Positions 16,800 to 25,625 of a stretch of DNA of 35,871 nucleotides are shown here, in pieces (positions within the stretch are counted from its first letter, which is position 1; each line of letters starts with the position of its first letter). Both the position numbers and the translations under genes were made by a program. This stretch comes from an uncultured Clostridium sp. (lineage in GTDB: Bacteria; Bacillota; Clostridia; TANB77; CAG-465), in assembly GCA_948470565.1 (NCBI GenBank), contig CAOKPF010000011.1, positions 1-35,871 of the forward strand, written 5' to 3'. The notes under the pieces were generated by a model, which saw nothing but the letters and a program-made list of their open reading frames with translations, had not been told where the DNA came from and did no database searches.

Positions 16800-17037
16800 G
16801 TTGCACCTCACTTGTCGAATACTTTCCTGTTTCCATTTCTTCTAAAAACATCCTAAATAAGTCATAATTGCTGTAATACCACATCTTTGTTTTCTCATCT
16901 TCTAAAGCATTGTATAATTTTGAATGGTATAGCAAACTCATAGCTTCTTTATAGCTAATATTATAATAATTTTTTATACTATTACATAATGTTTGTACTA
17001 TTACAAACATCATACAAGTAAACTTACTTGCATTCAT
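16792..17037 (-). CDS. DUF3791-domain protein
   Basis: Intact 81-aa protein resembling the other DUF3791 subgroup, with YKEAMSLLYHSKLYNALEDE and KTKMWYYSNYDLFRMFLEE as the recognisable core. Small, mostly helical and acidic at the end; no enzyme motif. DUF3791 genes are commonly found behind DUF3990 genes, and here the ATG overlaps the frameshifted end of the DUF3990 gene by 14 bases and the stop overlaps the next gene by eight, which implies translational coupling. It may be the antitoxin-like or accessory partner of the DUF3990 protein; this is inferred from context. Confidence 0.8.
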   Translation of the reverse strand: MNASKFTCMMFVIVQTLCNSIKNYYNISYKEAMSLLYHSKLYNALEDEKTKMWYYSNYDLFRMFLEEMETGKYSTSEVQHG

Positions 17038-17541
17038 TTTCCATCACCTCTATTGTCTCTATATATTTTATACATTCAAGTGATTTTAACGTATGAAATG
17101 ATATTTGGTTTGATAATAAGTATGTTTTTAATCTTTTTGTTGTTTCATCTATATCATAAACTCCTGTTTCATACCCCACTAATACTTGATATAAATTATC
17201 ATCGCTACAGGTCCTACTACAATATCATATTGGTGTACAAATTCATTACCCTGCCTATTTTTAAATATAAATTTTAACCATTCTTCTGTGGCATTTTCAA
17301 ATTTTAATATATTAAGCTCTACATTTTCTGTATATTCATAAATATTAACATATTGATTAACTTTATCTTTACTTTTTTCTTTTTCTAATCGCTCTCTTTT
17401 TATTTTGGTCCACTTTTTTGCTTGCTCAATATCTGTTGTTGTATAAAATCCTTTTCCAAAATCAGTTCTAAAATTAAGTATTTCTAAACTCGGTTTTTCT
17501 ACAATAAACGTACTACCATGATATATTTTCAAATTTATCAT
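17024..17541 (-). pseudogene. DUF3990 gene (ADP-ribosyltransferase-like fold), frameshifted
   Basis: Residues 1-112 match DUF3990: IYHGS near the start, DFGKGFYTTT, a Trp/Lys-rich helix, EEWLKFIFKNR and YDIVVGPVA. DUF3990 is, to my knowledge, placed in the ADP-ribosyltransferase superfamily, so it may be a toxin-like NAD-dependent enzyme. After GPVA (about position 17204) the frame runs into TAG at 17179. One base is missing: reading on in the next frame gives DDNLYQVLVGYETGVYDIDE and then a KRLKTYLLSNQ-type helix typical of the family's C-terminus, ending at TAA 17024-17026. The whole C-terminal third is therefore lost. The ATG at 17541 is chosen for the GGAAGTGAG before it. Confidence 0.78.
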
Positions 17542-17609
17542 CTCACTTCCAACTATATTCTCCCACATCAATTACTATTTTTCAATAACAAAACTTATTT
17601 ACACTACAA

Positions 17610-17632
17610 TAATTAAGTTTTAAACTTAATTA
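17610..17632. repeat. 23-bp palindrome ahead of the DUF3990 cassette
   Basis: A perfect inverted repeat with a single central base: arm TAATTAAGTTT at 17610-17620, partner AAACTTAATTA at 17622-17632. It covers the DUF2797 stop codon (17626-17628) and lies about 70-90 bases before the DUF3990 start. It could be an operator for autoregulation of the cassette or simply part of a weak terminator, as no T tract follows. Confidence 0.5.
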
Positions 17633-18522
17633 ATATTTATCACAAAACCTTCTAATGCTTTCATATTAACTAAATAATGTACTTCATTATTTTCTAATAA
17701 CATAAGGCTTCCAATTACTGCTTTTACAATTCCTTTTATTTTTGTAGGCTTTAATATTTTTTTGTACTCTTTGTATTCTATATTATCTTCGAATATACTT
17801 AATTGATTACTGCTATCTACTAAACATGACTTTACATTATATAATATTTCTAAAAAATTATTATGTTCTGGCAAAATCAAATACTCTTTTAATTCACTTT
17901 TTAATGAAGACTTTACTTCATCGTATTTTTCAAGTAACATATTACTAATTTCATTCTGATTTTTTTCTATAATTAAATTATTTATTTTATATGATATATT
18001 TACTTTTGTAGTAACATCAAGTTTTGCAACTTCACTTTCAATTTGTCTTGCTAGTTTTCCAGTTGGAGTTTTTGCTATAAATATAGAGTATAGTGCTCCT
18101 TGCTCTAGTAACCTTTCATATCTTCTTGAATATACAGCAGTCCCTACTTTTAATTTATCACTAGCAAAATATGCTGAATATACATAATGTTGATTTTGAC
18201 AAAATTTTAATGCACTTTCATGATTATTTTTACATACACTTCCATTACACCATACACAGGTAGTAAATTTTGATAAATTTCTACATTCGAAGCATTGTGA
18301 AAATCCTTTATCTGTCATATTCGTATATGCTCTACAAGCCACATGTTTTCTATTTTCTACATCATAATATCCGACACACCTTTTCTCATCTGTTCTTTCA
18401 ATGCTTATATTACTACCAATTTCTATTACGTTTTTTTCTATAAAATCTTTTGCTCTATCATATAACATAAGTTTAGGAATATTATCACTCCATTTTATCC
18501 CTAAAAACTGCCTTTTTATCAT
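17626..18522 (-). CDS. DUF2797 zinc-binding protein
   Basis: A 298-aa protein matching DUF2797. Five Cys (77, 80, 89, 92, 97, the C-x2-C and C-x2-C spacing) and an ensuing His/Cys form a compact zinc module. It is followed by YSAYFASDKLKVGTA, an Arg pair, LLEQGA and ARQIESEV (about 115-165), an order resembling a GIY-YIG/T5orf172-like nuclease core (KVG, R, E); this is a speculative reading. ATG at 18522 follows GGAGGT; a start nine codons upstream lacks a site. It follows the S1 gene, 52 bases away across a hairpin. Function of the family is unknown. Confidence 0.75.
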   Translation of the reverse strand: MIKRQFLGIKWSDNIPKLMLYDRAKDFIEKNVIEIGSNISIERTDEKRCVGYYDVENRKHVACRAYTNMTDKGFSQCFECRNLSKFTTCVWCNGSVCKNNHESALKFCQNQHYVYSAYFASDKLKVGTAVYSRRYERLLEQGALYSIFIAKTPTGKLARQIESEVAKLDVTTKVNISYKINNLIIEKNQNEISNMLLEKYDEVKSSLKSELKEYLILPEHNNFLEILYNVKSCLVDSSNQLSIFEDNIEYKEYKKILKPTKIKGIVKAVIGSLMLLENNEVHYLVNMKALEGFVININ

Positions 18523-18538
18523 ATTACCTCCATATAAT

Positions 18539-18565
18539 AGAGAAGACATATCACATATCTTCTCT
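18539..18565 (-). other. Hairpin between the S1 gene and DUF2797
   Basis: On the minus strand AGAGAAGATAT (18565-18555) pairs with the arm at 18549-18539 through eleven pairs including a G-U. The following bases (ATTATAT) are only weakly T-rich, so it may be a partial terminator or a processing site at the end of the secretion operon. It stands just before the DUF2797 ribosome binding site. Confidence 0.5.
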
Positions 18566-18574
18566 AATTTTTAT

Positions 18575-19411
18575 TTAACCTATTATTACAAGTTTTATCT
18601 TCTTCTTTTCTGGTATAATTCTTTTTATACTTACTAATACTTTTTGACCATATTCAACACCATTTACATGCTCTGCAAGTCCTACTAAGTTAGGTTTTAT
18701 TTCTACAAAGACGCCTGATTTTATTCTATTTCTAATTATTCCGTCTACTATATCACCTTCATTTAACTTTGAAACATTTTCCTCAAATGTACCAAGTAAT
18801 TCTTTATATGAAAGCTCTATTCTACCTGTATCTCTATCATATTTTTTTACAATAACTTCAATTCTTTGACCTAAATGAAATACATCACTTGTGTGTTGTA
18901 ATGGTACATCAGATATTTCAGGTAATTTTAATATTCCTGTAACTCCTCCACCAACATCAACAAAAGCCGCATATTCAGTTGTACTTATAACTATACCTTT
19001 TAATTTCATTCCAGGTTTTAAGTGCATATACATCCAGCGCCTAACTTTTAGTTCTAATATTCTCTTTGAAAGTATTAGTTCTATAACTCCATCTCTTTCA
19101 ATTATTTCCTTTATGCATGTTGGAATTATTTTTCCTTTTTTATTTACAATAAATTTTTCTTCAACAAGCCCATCATCTCCAACTATACTTGAAGCTTCAT
19201 CCCTTGGTATTATTGCTTTTATATCTTTTCCCACAATTCCAACCATATTTAGACTATCATCTATATCTTCAACATACATGTCTAAAACTTGTTCTTCTTT
19301 TTTTATTTTTTCCAAATCTTTTACTGAATATTTAGTCTTTCTTGGTTTTCTTTTTACATTATTACCTAATTTATTTTTTCTTGGTTTACTATCTTTTTTT
19401 TCTTCTTCCAT
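18575..19411 (-). CDS. S1-domain RNA-binding protein
   Basis: A 278-aa protein with a very basic, Lys/Arg-rich start (1-40), a degenerate first S1-like barrel (about 45-118) and two clear S1 repeats: 133-205 (KLKGIVISTTEYAAFVDVGG, ending with DTGRIELSYKEL) and 218-278 (DGIIRNRIKSGVFVEI ...). Such partial S1 proteins bind mRNA or ribosomes. It is smaller than ribosomal protein S1. It starts 14 bases after the last VirB8-like gene behind GGAAGG, so it is probably cotranscribed with the secretion genes; whether it works with them is unknown. Confidence 0.85.
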   Translation of the reverse strand: MEEEKKDSKPRKNKLGNNVKRKPRKTKYSVKDLEKIKKEEQVLDMYVEDIDDSLNMVGIVGKDIKAIIPRDEASSIVGDDGLVEEKFIVNKKGKIIPTCIKEIIERDGVIELILSKRILELKVRRWMYMHLKPGMKLKGIVISTTEYAAFVDVGGGVTGILKLPEISDVPLQHTSDVFHLGQRIEVIVKKYDRDTGRIELSYKELLGTFEENVSKLNEGDIVDGIIRNRIKSGVFVEIKPNLVGLAEHVNGVEYGQKVLVSIKRIIPEKKKIKLVIIG

Positions 19412-19425
19412 TTATTTTTTCCTTC

Positions 19426-19968
19426 CTATTCATCTATTAAAATATCTATACTATACTTATTTAAACCATCTTCAATTACTAATATATATTTTATGCTTCC
19501 ATTAAAAGCCATATCTCCTTCCACCATCGATGTATCAGAAACATCTAATGAATTATTTAAAAACATTATGCTATATTTTATACTCTCTCTATTATCATTT
19601 TTTATATGTTCAAGTTCACTTATAGTTATGGAATATTTTTCTTCATCAAATTTTAATATATCATTTACCATTATATACTCTTCTAATTTTTCAAAACTGC
19701 CAAATCTCTTTTTGGAATTTTCACTTAGTTTTTCATATGCCATATCATATCTTTTTTCTTTTAAATTATCTATAAAACTTTGTAAATATTCCATTTCATT
19801 ATATGATACTATATTATTTACTTCTACATCTGTATATAAAACACCAAAGTCTGATAAATAAGTTAGGTAACACTTATTTAAAATAAAAACTATCAAATAT
19901 ATTAATATAAAAAATAATATTATATTTCTGATTGTTTTACTATTTATTATCTCTTTAAAAATATTCAT
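19426..19968 (-). CDS. Small membrane-anchored VirB8/TcpC-like protein 4
   Basis: 180 aa: a basic start, one transmembrane helix (about 15-32), a short linker and an extracellular domain whose first helices (FIDNLKEKRYDMAYEKLSENSKKRF) and later beta strands look like the NTF2-like fold of VirB8 and TcpC. Assignment rests on layout, not on strict motifs. In VirB systems this protein links inner-membrane parts to the channel. ATG follows GGAGG, which overlaps the end of the preceding gene (gap 10 bases). It is the fourth such protein in the operon. Confidence 0.6.
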   Translation of the reverse strand: MNIFKEIINSKTIRNIILFFILIYLIVFILNKCYLTYLSDFGVLYTDVEVNNIVSYNEMEYLQSFIDNLKEKRYDMAYEKLSENSKKRFGSFEKLEEYIMVNDILKFDEEKYSITISELEHIKNDNRESIKYSIMFLNNSLDVSDTSMVEGDMAFNGSIKYILVIEDGLNKYSIDILIDE

Positions 19969-19978
19969 ATATCCTCCA

Positions 19979-20443
19979 TTAAGAACTAATTTTTATATCT
20001 AGTATCTTGTATTTCATTCTATTAGTATATATTTTTATAATTATATAATTATCATTAAATGTTACCTTATTCATATCATCATCAAATATCTGCATAGAAA
20101 ATTCACATTTGTATGTATTATGATTAAGTATATATGCATTTTGCATATATACTTCATATCTATTATCTATCGGATTTAATAACCTAATAGTCTGTTTATT
20201 AATATCGATATTTTTTTTTGCATTTAACATACTTGCATTATTTAAATACATCTCACTATTATTATACAAGTATGATATATAATCCAAAGTGATATTCTGT
20301 AAATTATAAAATAATTGAGCATCTTCTACTTTTTTATTAGGTTTTATATTTAATACAAAATAATAATCAAATAAAAAATATATAATCAATATTATTAAAA
20401 CAAAGATTAAAATTATATTAATTTTTTTTATTTTTTTCTCCAT
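19979..20443 (-). CDS. Small membrane-anchored VirB8/TcpC-like protein 3
   Basis: 154 aa: Lys-rich start, one transmembrane helix (about 8-30) and a small outer domain with LDYISYLYNNSEMYLNNAS as a helical start and beta strands after it. Recognised only by layout as a possible VirB8/TcpC-like relative; it could be an unrelated lineage-specific subunit. GAGGAG precedes the ATG. Gaps of 24 bases upstream and ten bases downstream mark it as part of the secretion operon. Sits between the big hydrolase and the next VirB8-like gene. Confidence 0.55.
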   Translation of the reverse strand: MEKKIKKINIILIFVLIILIIYFLFDYYFVLNIKPNKKVEDAQLFYNLQNITLDYISYLYNNSEMYLNNASMLNAKKNIDINKQTIRLLNPIDNRYEVYMQNAYILNHNTYKCEFSMQIFDDDMNKVTFNDNYIIIKIYTNRMKYKILDIKISS

Positions 20444-20467
20444 TTTTCTCCTCTTCTAAAACATTGT

Positions 20468-23400
20468 TTATTTATTATTTAACTTACTAAAATACCAGTT
20501 ATCTCCTATATTTTCGCCTGAAGGATGATTTGATCTAGCACTTGAACTGTCAGCTCTAAAAGATAGATAGTTATGATTCCTTTTTCCATTTAATGCATCA
20601 TTTACAGCTTTTTTTGTCGTATCTTTTATCTTACCCAATCTATCATGCCAATGCTTATCTATAGTATAACAAAATTGACCAGAAGCAGTTGCTTGCTTTA
20701 CAGGATCTGTTCCACCATAATTTTTCCATGCATTAGATTCACAACGATTTAATATACAACTCATAACTGCTAAAGTACCATCATAACTAGTATTACATTC
20801 CTGTTCACAAATAGCATATAAAAGAGTCAATGCACCATGCTCCTTATTACATACTCTACATTTAACTTTTGTATTATTATTAACAATATATTTTTTATTA
20901 TTTCCTGTACTTACTCCATTTGATGAAGCTGAACTTTCTGCAATACAATTTGCATTACTTGTATATCTTATATAATGAGTATATGTATTTTTTATTTTAT
21001 AATTTGGTCCTGGCTCTGAGCCTGAAGCTCCTCCTCCCAAATCAATTTGATATTTTTCCCCATAATATATTCCAACATGCTCACCATATGCTTTATTTCC
21101 TGAAATAGAACCTCTCCATAGTATATCACCTGGTTGAACATTAGAAAAGCTATTATCTAATTTACCATATGTAACAGAGTAACCATCTGGAGCAATTTTA
21201 TCAATTGCTGTTTGCATAATACTAGATGTAGCTCTTTCGTTTCCACCACTTGCTTGCGTAATATTAATTCCTAAATATGCTTTATACATTGAGCCTACAA
21301 ATCCACTACAATCATTAGCTCTCATTGAATCTATATCAGCTTTATTACTATATACCGCATGATTTGCTTGACTATACGATACGCTACCATCTCCTGAACC
21401 AGTAAGTTCTTTTGCTTTTCTTAACATTTCATACATTCCCTCTGGTTCACCACAATTTGTATTACTACAATTATTCGTTGAAGAACTTGAGGACGAACTA
21501 CTTGTTATACTTGAACTCTTATCCTTAGTTATATATATATATTGATTCCTATCAAGTTTTGTATCTGTGATATAAACTGTTATATCTCCTACTCCACCAA
21601 GATTTAAAAATTTATTCCATTTAACTTCCAAATTATATTCTGAACCTGAACCATTAGAACCATTATCTTTTGCATAATTAAAATATAAATCTAATTGATT
21701 ATTTACTACTGCTCCACCAGTATCAGCTACAATAGCCCAACCATAATCTTCAACATTTTTTTTATTACTTTTTACATATATAAGAGTTCCATATGGTATC
21801 ACTGGTGTACCACCATCATTATGAACAGCTACTACTCTTGGAAGCCAACCTTTTTCAGCGGCATCTGGAAATTTCGGAGATATACCATATGCTGTACCTG
21901 TTTGATCATTACAATATAAATAACCATTAGCATCTGTTCCAGTACCATTACTACAAGCTGAACCTGTATCTCCATATAGACCATATATAGTTGCCTTCAT
22001 TTGCCTTGTTTCAACAACACCTTCTGTTGGTGCTGTTTGTGGTTGATATTTACTAGGTAAATTATGCCATGTATAATTTCCTGATGATAAGCTCCCACCA
22101 CTTAATGACTCTCCAGCCAAACATTCACAATTATTTGTAGTCGTTCCAGCATACTTAAATGCGTTTGGAAAAGAAATATTCATTCCTGATTTATATTCTC
22201 CAAAAACCCCACTTGTAGGTTCAACTTTATAAAATTGCAAAGGATCAACTGCTCCTGTACTACCATTAACTTGAAAATGTAAATGCACACCCGTAGACAT
22301 TCCCGTAGTTCCCATTCTACCAATTTTCTGTCCAGCTGAAACTTGAGAACCTACTTTCAAACTAGGATCTATTTCTGATAAATGTAAATAATATATAAAA
22401 TAGCTTCCATTAGTTATTACAACGTAATTTCCGTTAGCTCTTTTTGGTCCTGAATTAGGTATAGTTACATTTCCGCCACTTACAATAGAATCACTTTCCT
22501 GTTGCCAACTAACAATATGTACTGTACCATTAGTAGCTGATAAAATATCTGGTCCCTTTGTAAGTGTATTACCATCTTTACCAGTTGTTTTCTCAAGATT
22601 ACCGCCATTAGATATATCTATTCCCTCATGTCTTCCGCCATAAGCTGATGTATTTCCAAATATATATCCTATAACATCTGTTCCAGATTTACTTAAATCT
22701 ACTGGCCATTTCCAATTATCATCTCCAGATGTATCACAAGTATTAATACTTCCACTAATTGCTGATGAAGAATTATTATATTCTTCATATAGTTCTTGTA
22801 TCTTATTATACGCAAAATACATATCCTCATATGAATATCCCTGATTTCTACCAGTTTTACCATATTTATTATATGCTTCTTCTTGATCTGATAAAGTCTT
22901 TACAGGATATGTAGTATATACGGGAATTTTATTTCCTTCTGTATTACCTATAGAATGTAAATATGCTCCATAATCTTGTATCCATTCAACTCTAGAAATA
23001 TATCTATCATCGCTCTTAATTTTATCTTCCTCATCATACTGTTCATCAGAATAATTTGAAGTTTTATAATGTTTAGTATTGGTATTAGATACTATTTTTT
23101 CTTTCCAAACTTTTGTCTCAACAGTAAAACCTATAGCAGTCCCATTCTCCTCTGTTATTGTAATATCAGTAGTTCTCTCAGAGTTAGGTTGCTCTTTTTC
23201 ATTTATTGGATATACAGTAGAATTAGTTTTTTGTATTTCGTAAAATCCCTCTATATATGATATTTTAGGAGTATATGAAGATTTCATATTCCTTTTCATT
23301 GTTAAATCTCTTAGTTTTTCTATTTTATCCTCATTTGAATAAGCTCCTTCGTTTTCATTTATAACTCTTTCATATACAGTTTTCTTAATTCTTTTTCCTA

Positions 23401-25594
23401 TATTAGTAGCAAATTCATCATCAGTAGCTAAACTTAACCAAAAAAATTTATTCCACCCTTCAGAATCGCTTGCATCTTTCATTCCTAATGTTGCTGCAAA
23501 GGCATTTTGGATTTGCTCTCCTGTTATTGAAGCTGATACTACACCTTCTCTACAAGATCTTAATTCTCCTCCATCAGCAATATCTGAACAACTAGATGAA
23601 AATTGATCTTCCTCTGCTATAGTACCTGAATTCATTGGAGTACCACTAGTAGTAGGTCCTATTGGAGCATTATAAGTAGGGTCAGAGTTCTCCTCTTTTT
23701 CTTTTTCTGCTTTCTCATAACTATCTACAGTAGATTTTACCAATGATGCTATATAATCTTCGCTAAATTTTGCATACCCAGATTCCTCTGTTGCAATATA
23801 CGAACCAAATGATGTTAAGGCACCTGGTAAACCTCCTTCACTTATTACAGCATCTACAATTTCACTTCTTGAATATTCTTCTGACGATAGTAATCCAACT
23901 TTTTCAAAACCAGATTTATCCGTACTTGATTGTTCTTTATTATAATCAGAATATGGTATTGTTGCTCCATTTATTTTGGCTACACCAGTATCATCATCTA
24001 TTGATAATTCACCTGATAATCTACTACTTGGAGTATTATCATAAGTTACTGTCATTTTTACTACTTTTACATAGTAATTTCTTTTTATAACTCTCTCATC
24101 TGTATTTACATTATATAGCGTAACCTGTATTGGGAATGCCATATCATCCATTACTTTTTTTATAAAATTCCAGTCATTCGTATCTTCATACATTGTATAT
24201 GGTATAAACCATCTTTCTACATATTTACTAAGTAAAGTAACATAGGCAACACCTGTAGTATTATTATCAACCTTATACTTTTCTGTTGATGGTGCAATAA
24301 GAGTAGTATATGAACTTATTAAATCATTATCCTGCATTTTTATATATTGATAGTTTGACTTCCCACTACTATCTTTATCAGGTATAGGCTCTTCTGTTAT
24401 TAAAGCATCTTGTCTTGGTTGTGTAGATGCATACTCATCATCACTTTGTTCAGAATCATATCCAATTTCAAGTTCCTGACATGACTCTGAATTTCTTTCG
24501 TCACCACCTTTATCCACACATTTATATGTTTGATTATATGAGTTCCATTCTGCCTTATTAAAGTTTTTTGCCTCTACTTGTAATATTTCATATAATTTAT
24601 CACTTGCTACTTGAGTTGTCTTTTCATTATATATTTCTTCATTTGTAGCATTTGGTCTTAATGAAGATAATTCCTCATCTAACTCAAAATCTTCAATATT
24701 TACATCTTCTGTAAATAATGAATTATATTCATAATTAGCTGCATATTCTAACATTCTTTTATAACATGGATCTTCGTATTTTTCATCACCTTCTGCATAT
24801 ACATTCTCTCCATATATTTTAGCTTCTGTTGAAATATTTTCATAATTATTATATATTAAATCATATATTTCATCATATTTAAATGAATTTTGTGAACTTA
24901 TTGGTTTTGAACCAACACTTTCATTATATTTTTTTCCTATTGTTACATCATTAGGTAAACCTGTTTTATCTTTTTGTAAAGTAGTTTTATATAAAAATGA
25001 AATTATCCTTTTATTTTGTCTAAATTCTCTTCTATTTATAAGAGTTTGAACAGAATCTGTTAACTGCACAGAGGCAAGATAATTAGTTCCAGCGACGCCA
25101 ATTATTAAGAAAATTATTATACCAATTATACTCAAAATAATAATAAAAGGCAATGAACGTTTTATTTTCTTTTGAGTTTCATCTACATCTACGCCAGTTT
25201 TTTCTTTTATTTTTTCATTGGCTTTATCTTTTACTTGTTTTGCTTTATCCGCCGCCTCTATCGCAACAGCAGCTGTACCACCTGTTGCAGCACCAGCCGC
25301 AACTTCTGCTCCTGCCTTAGCACCAGCTTTTGCACCTTGCTTTGCAACTTGTTTACCTGCTTGTCCAGCAGCTCTTTTGCCTGCTTCTTTGCTAGCCTGT
25401 TTCCCACCTTCCTTAGCTAAATTTCTTTCAGCTTGTGAAGCTCTTAATGAATTAGTAAACTCTTTAGCTTTACTAGCACCTTCCTTTATATCTCTATAAT
25501 CATTATAAGCATCACCTAAAGAATAACTATTACTAGATTCATTTTCTAATTCTTCATCTAATAATTCATTCTCATTTTCCTCAAAATCATCCAT
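20468..25594 (-). CDS. Giant four-enzyme wall hydrolase of the secretion operon
   Basis: A 1708-aa type II-like membrane protein. An acidic start leads to an Ala/Gly/Lys-rich low-complexity stretch (about 60-135), then one transmembrane helix (about 148-175); the rest should be outside. Residues 180-940 match nothing I recognise. Then come: M23/LytM endopeptidase (about 955-1135, GGRHEGIDIS and HLHF zinc ligands); a 3D barrel (about 1200-1330, MKATIYG to ADTGGA, with the catalytic Asp-rich DTG); NlpC/P60 Cys-peptidase (about 1400-1530, NDCSGF with the nucleophile and EHVGIYYG with His); and a SleB/CwlJ-like hydrolase_2 (about 1580-1708, AVMSCILNRC and GQFCYT). Together they can cut bonds in both peptides and glycans. 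It plays the VirB1/CwlT part, opening the wall for the channel. Ser- and Asn-rich linkers join domains. ATG follows GAGGTGAG. Confidence 0.88.
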   Translation of the reverse strand: MDDFEENENELLDEELENESSNSYSLGDAYNDYRDIKEGASKAKEFTNSLRASQAERNLAKEGGKQASKEAGKRAAGQAGKQVAKQGAKAGAKAGAEVAAGAATGGTAAVAIEAADKAKQVKDKANEKIKEKTGVDVDETQKKIKRSLPFIIILSIIGIIIFLIIGVAGTNYLASVQLTDSVQTLINRREFRQNKRIISFLYKTTLQKDKTGLPNDVTIGKKYNESVGSKPISSQNSFKYDEIYDLIYNNYENISTEAKIYGENVYAEGDEKYEDPCYKRMLEYAANYEYNSLFTEDVNIEDFELDEELSSLRPNATNEEIYNEKTTQVASDKLYEILQVEAKNFNKAEWNSYNQTYKCVDKGGDERNSESCQELEIGYDSEQSDDEYASTQPRQDALITEEPIPDKDSSGKSNYQYIKMQDNDLISSYTTLIAPSTEKYKVDNNTTGVAYVTLLSKYVERWFIPYTMYEDTNDWNFIKKVMDDMAFPIQVTLYNVNTDERVIKRNYYVKVVKMTVTYDNTPSSRLSGELSIDDDTGVAKINGATIPYSDYNKEQSSTDKSGFEKVGLLSSEEYSRSEIVDAVISEGGLPGALTSFGSYIATEESGYAKFSEDYIASLVKSTVDSYEKAEKEKEENSDPTYNAPIGPTTSGTPMNSGTIAEEDQFSSSCSDIADGGELRSCREGVVSASITGEQIQNAFAATLGMKDASDSEGWNKFFWLSLATDDEFATNIGKRIKKTVYERVINENEGAYSNEDKIEKLRDLTMKRNMKSSYTPKISYIEGFYEIQKTNSTVYPINEKEQPNSERTTDITITEENGTAIGFTVETKVWKEKIVSNTNTKHYKTSNYSDEQYDEEDKIKSDDRYISRVEWIQDYGAYLHSIGNTEGNKIPVYTTYPVKTLSDQEEAYNKYGKTGRNQGYSYEDMYFAYNKIQELYEEYNNSSSAISGSINTCDTSGDDNWKWPVDLSKSGTDVIGYIFGNTSAYGGRHEGIDISNGGNLEKTTGKDGNTLTKGPDILSATNGTVHIVSWQQESDSIVSGGNVTIPNSGPKRANGNYVVITNGSYFIYYLHLSEIDPSLKVGSQVSAGQKIGRMGTTGMSTGVHLHFQVNGSTGAVDPLQFYKVEPTSGVFGEYKSGMNISFPNAFKYAGTTTNNCECLAGESLSGGSLSSGNYTWHNLPSKYQPQTAPTEGVVETRQMKATIYGLYGDTGSACSNGTGTDANGYLYCNDQTGTAYGISPKFPDAAEKGWLPRVVAVHNDGGTPVIPYGTLIYVKSNKKNVEDYGWAIVADTGGAVVNNQLDLYFNYAKDNGSNGSGSEYNLEVKWNKFLNLGGVGDITVYITDTKLDRNQYIYITKDKSSSITSSSSSSSSTNNCSNTNCGEPEGMYEMLRKAKELTGSGDGSVSYSQANHAVYSNKADIDSMRANDCSGFVGSMYKAYLGINITQASGGNERATSSIMQTAIDKIAPDGYSVTYGKLDNSFSNVQPGDILWRGSISGNKAYGEHVGIYYGEKYQIDLGGGASGSEPGPNYKIKNTYTHYIRYTSNANCIAESSASSNGVSTGNNKKYIVNNNTKVKCRVCNKEHGALTLLYAICEQECNTSYDGTLAVMSCILNRCESNAWKNYGGTDPVKQATASGQFCYTIDKHWHDRLGKIKDTTKKAVNDALNGKRNHNYLSFRADSSSARSNHPSGENIGDNWYFSKLNNK

Positions 25595-25625
25595 AGTCTC
25601 ACCTCACAATCCTAAAGAATATATT

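Noticed and set aside
17179-17571. Programmed frameshift in the DUF3990 gene
   Set aside because: No slippery heptamer or downstream hairpin is visible at about 17204, and the third gene is broken as well, so decay or sequence error is likelier.
25218-25499. Plus-strand Ala/Pro-rich ORF
   Set aside because: It is the complement of the Ala/Gly/Lys-rich stretch of the giant hydrolase and has no start signals.
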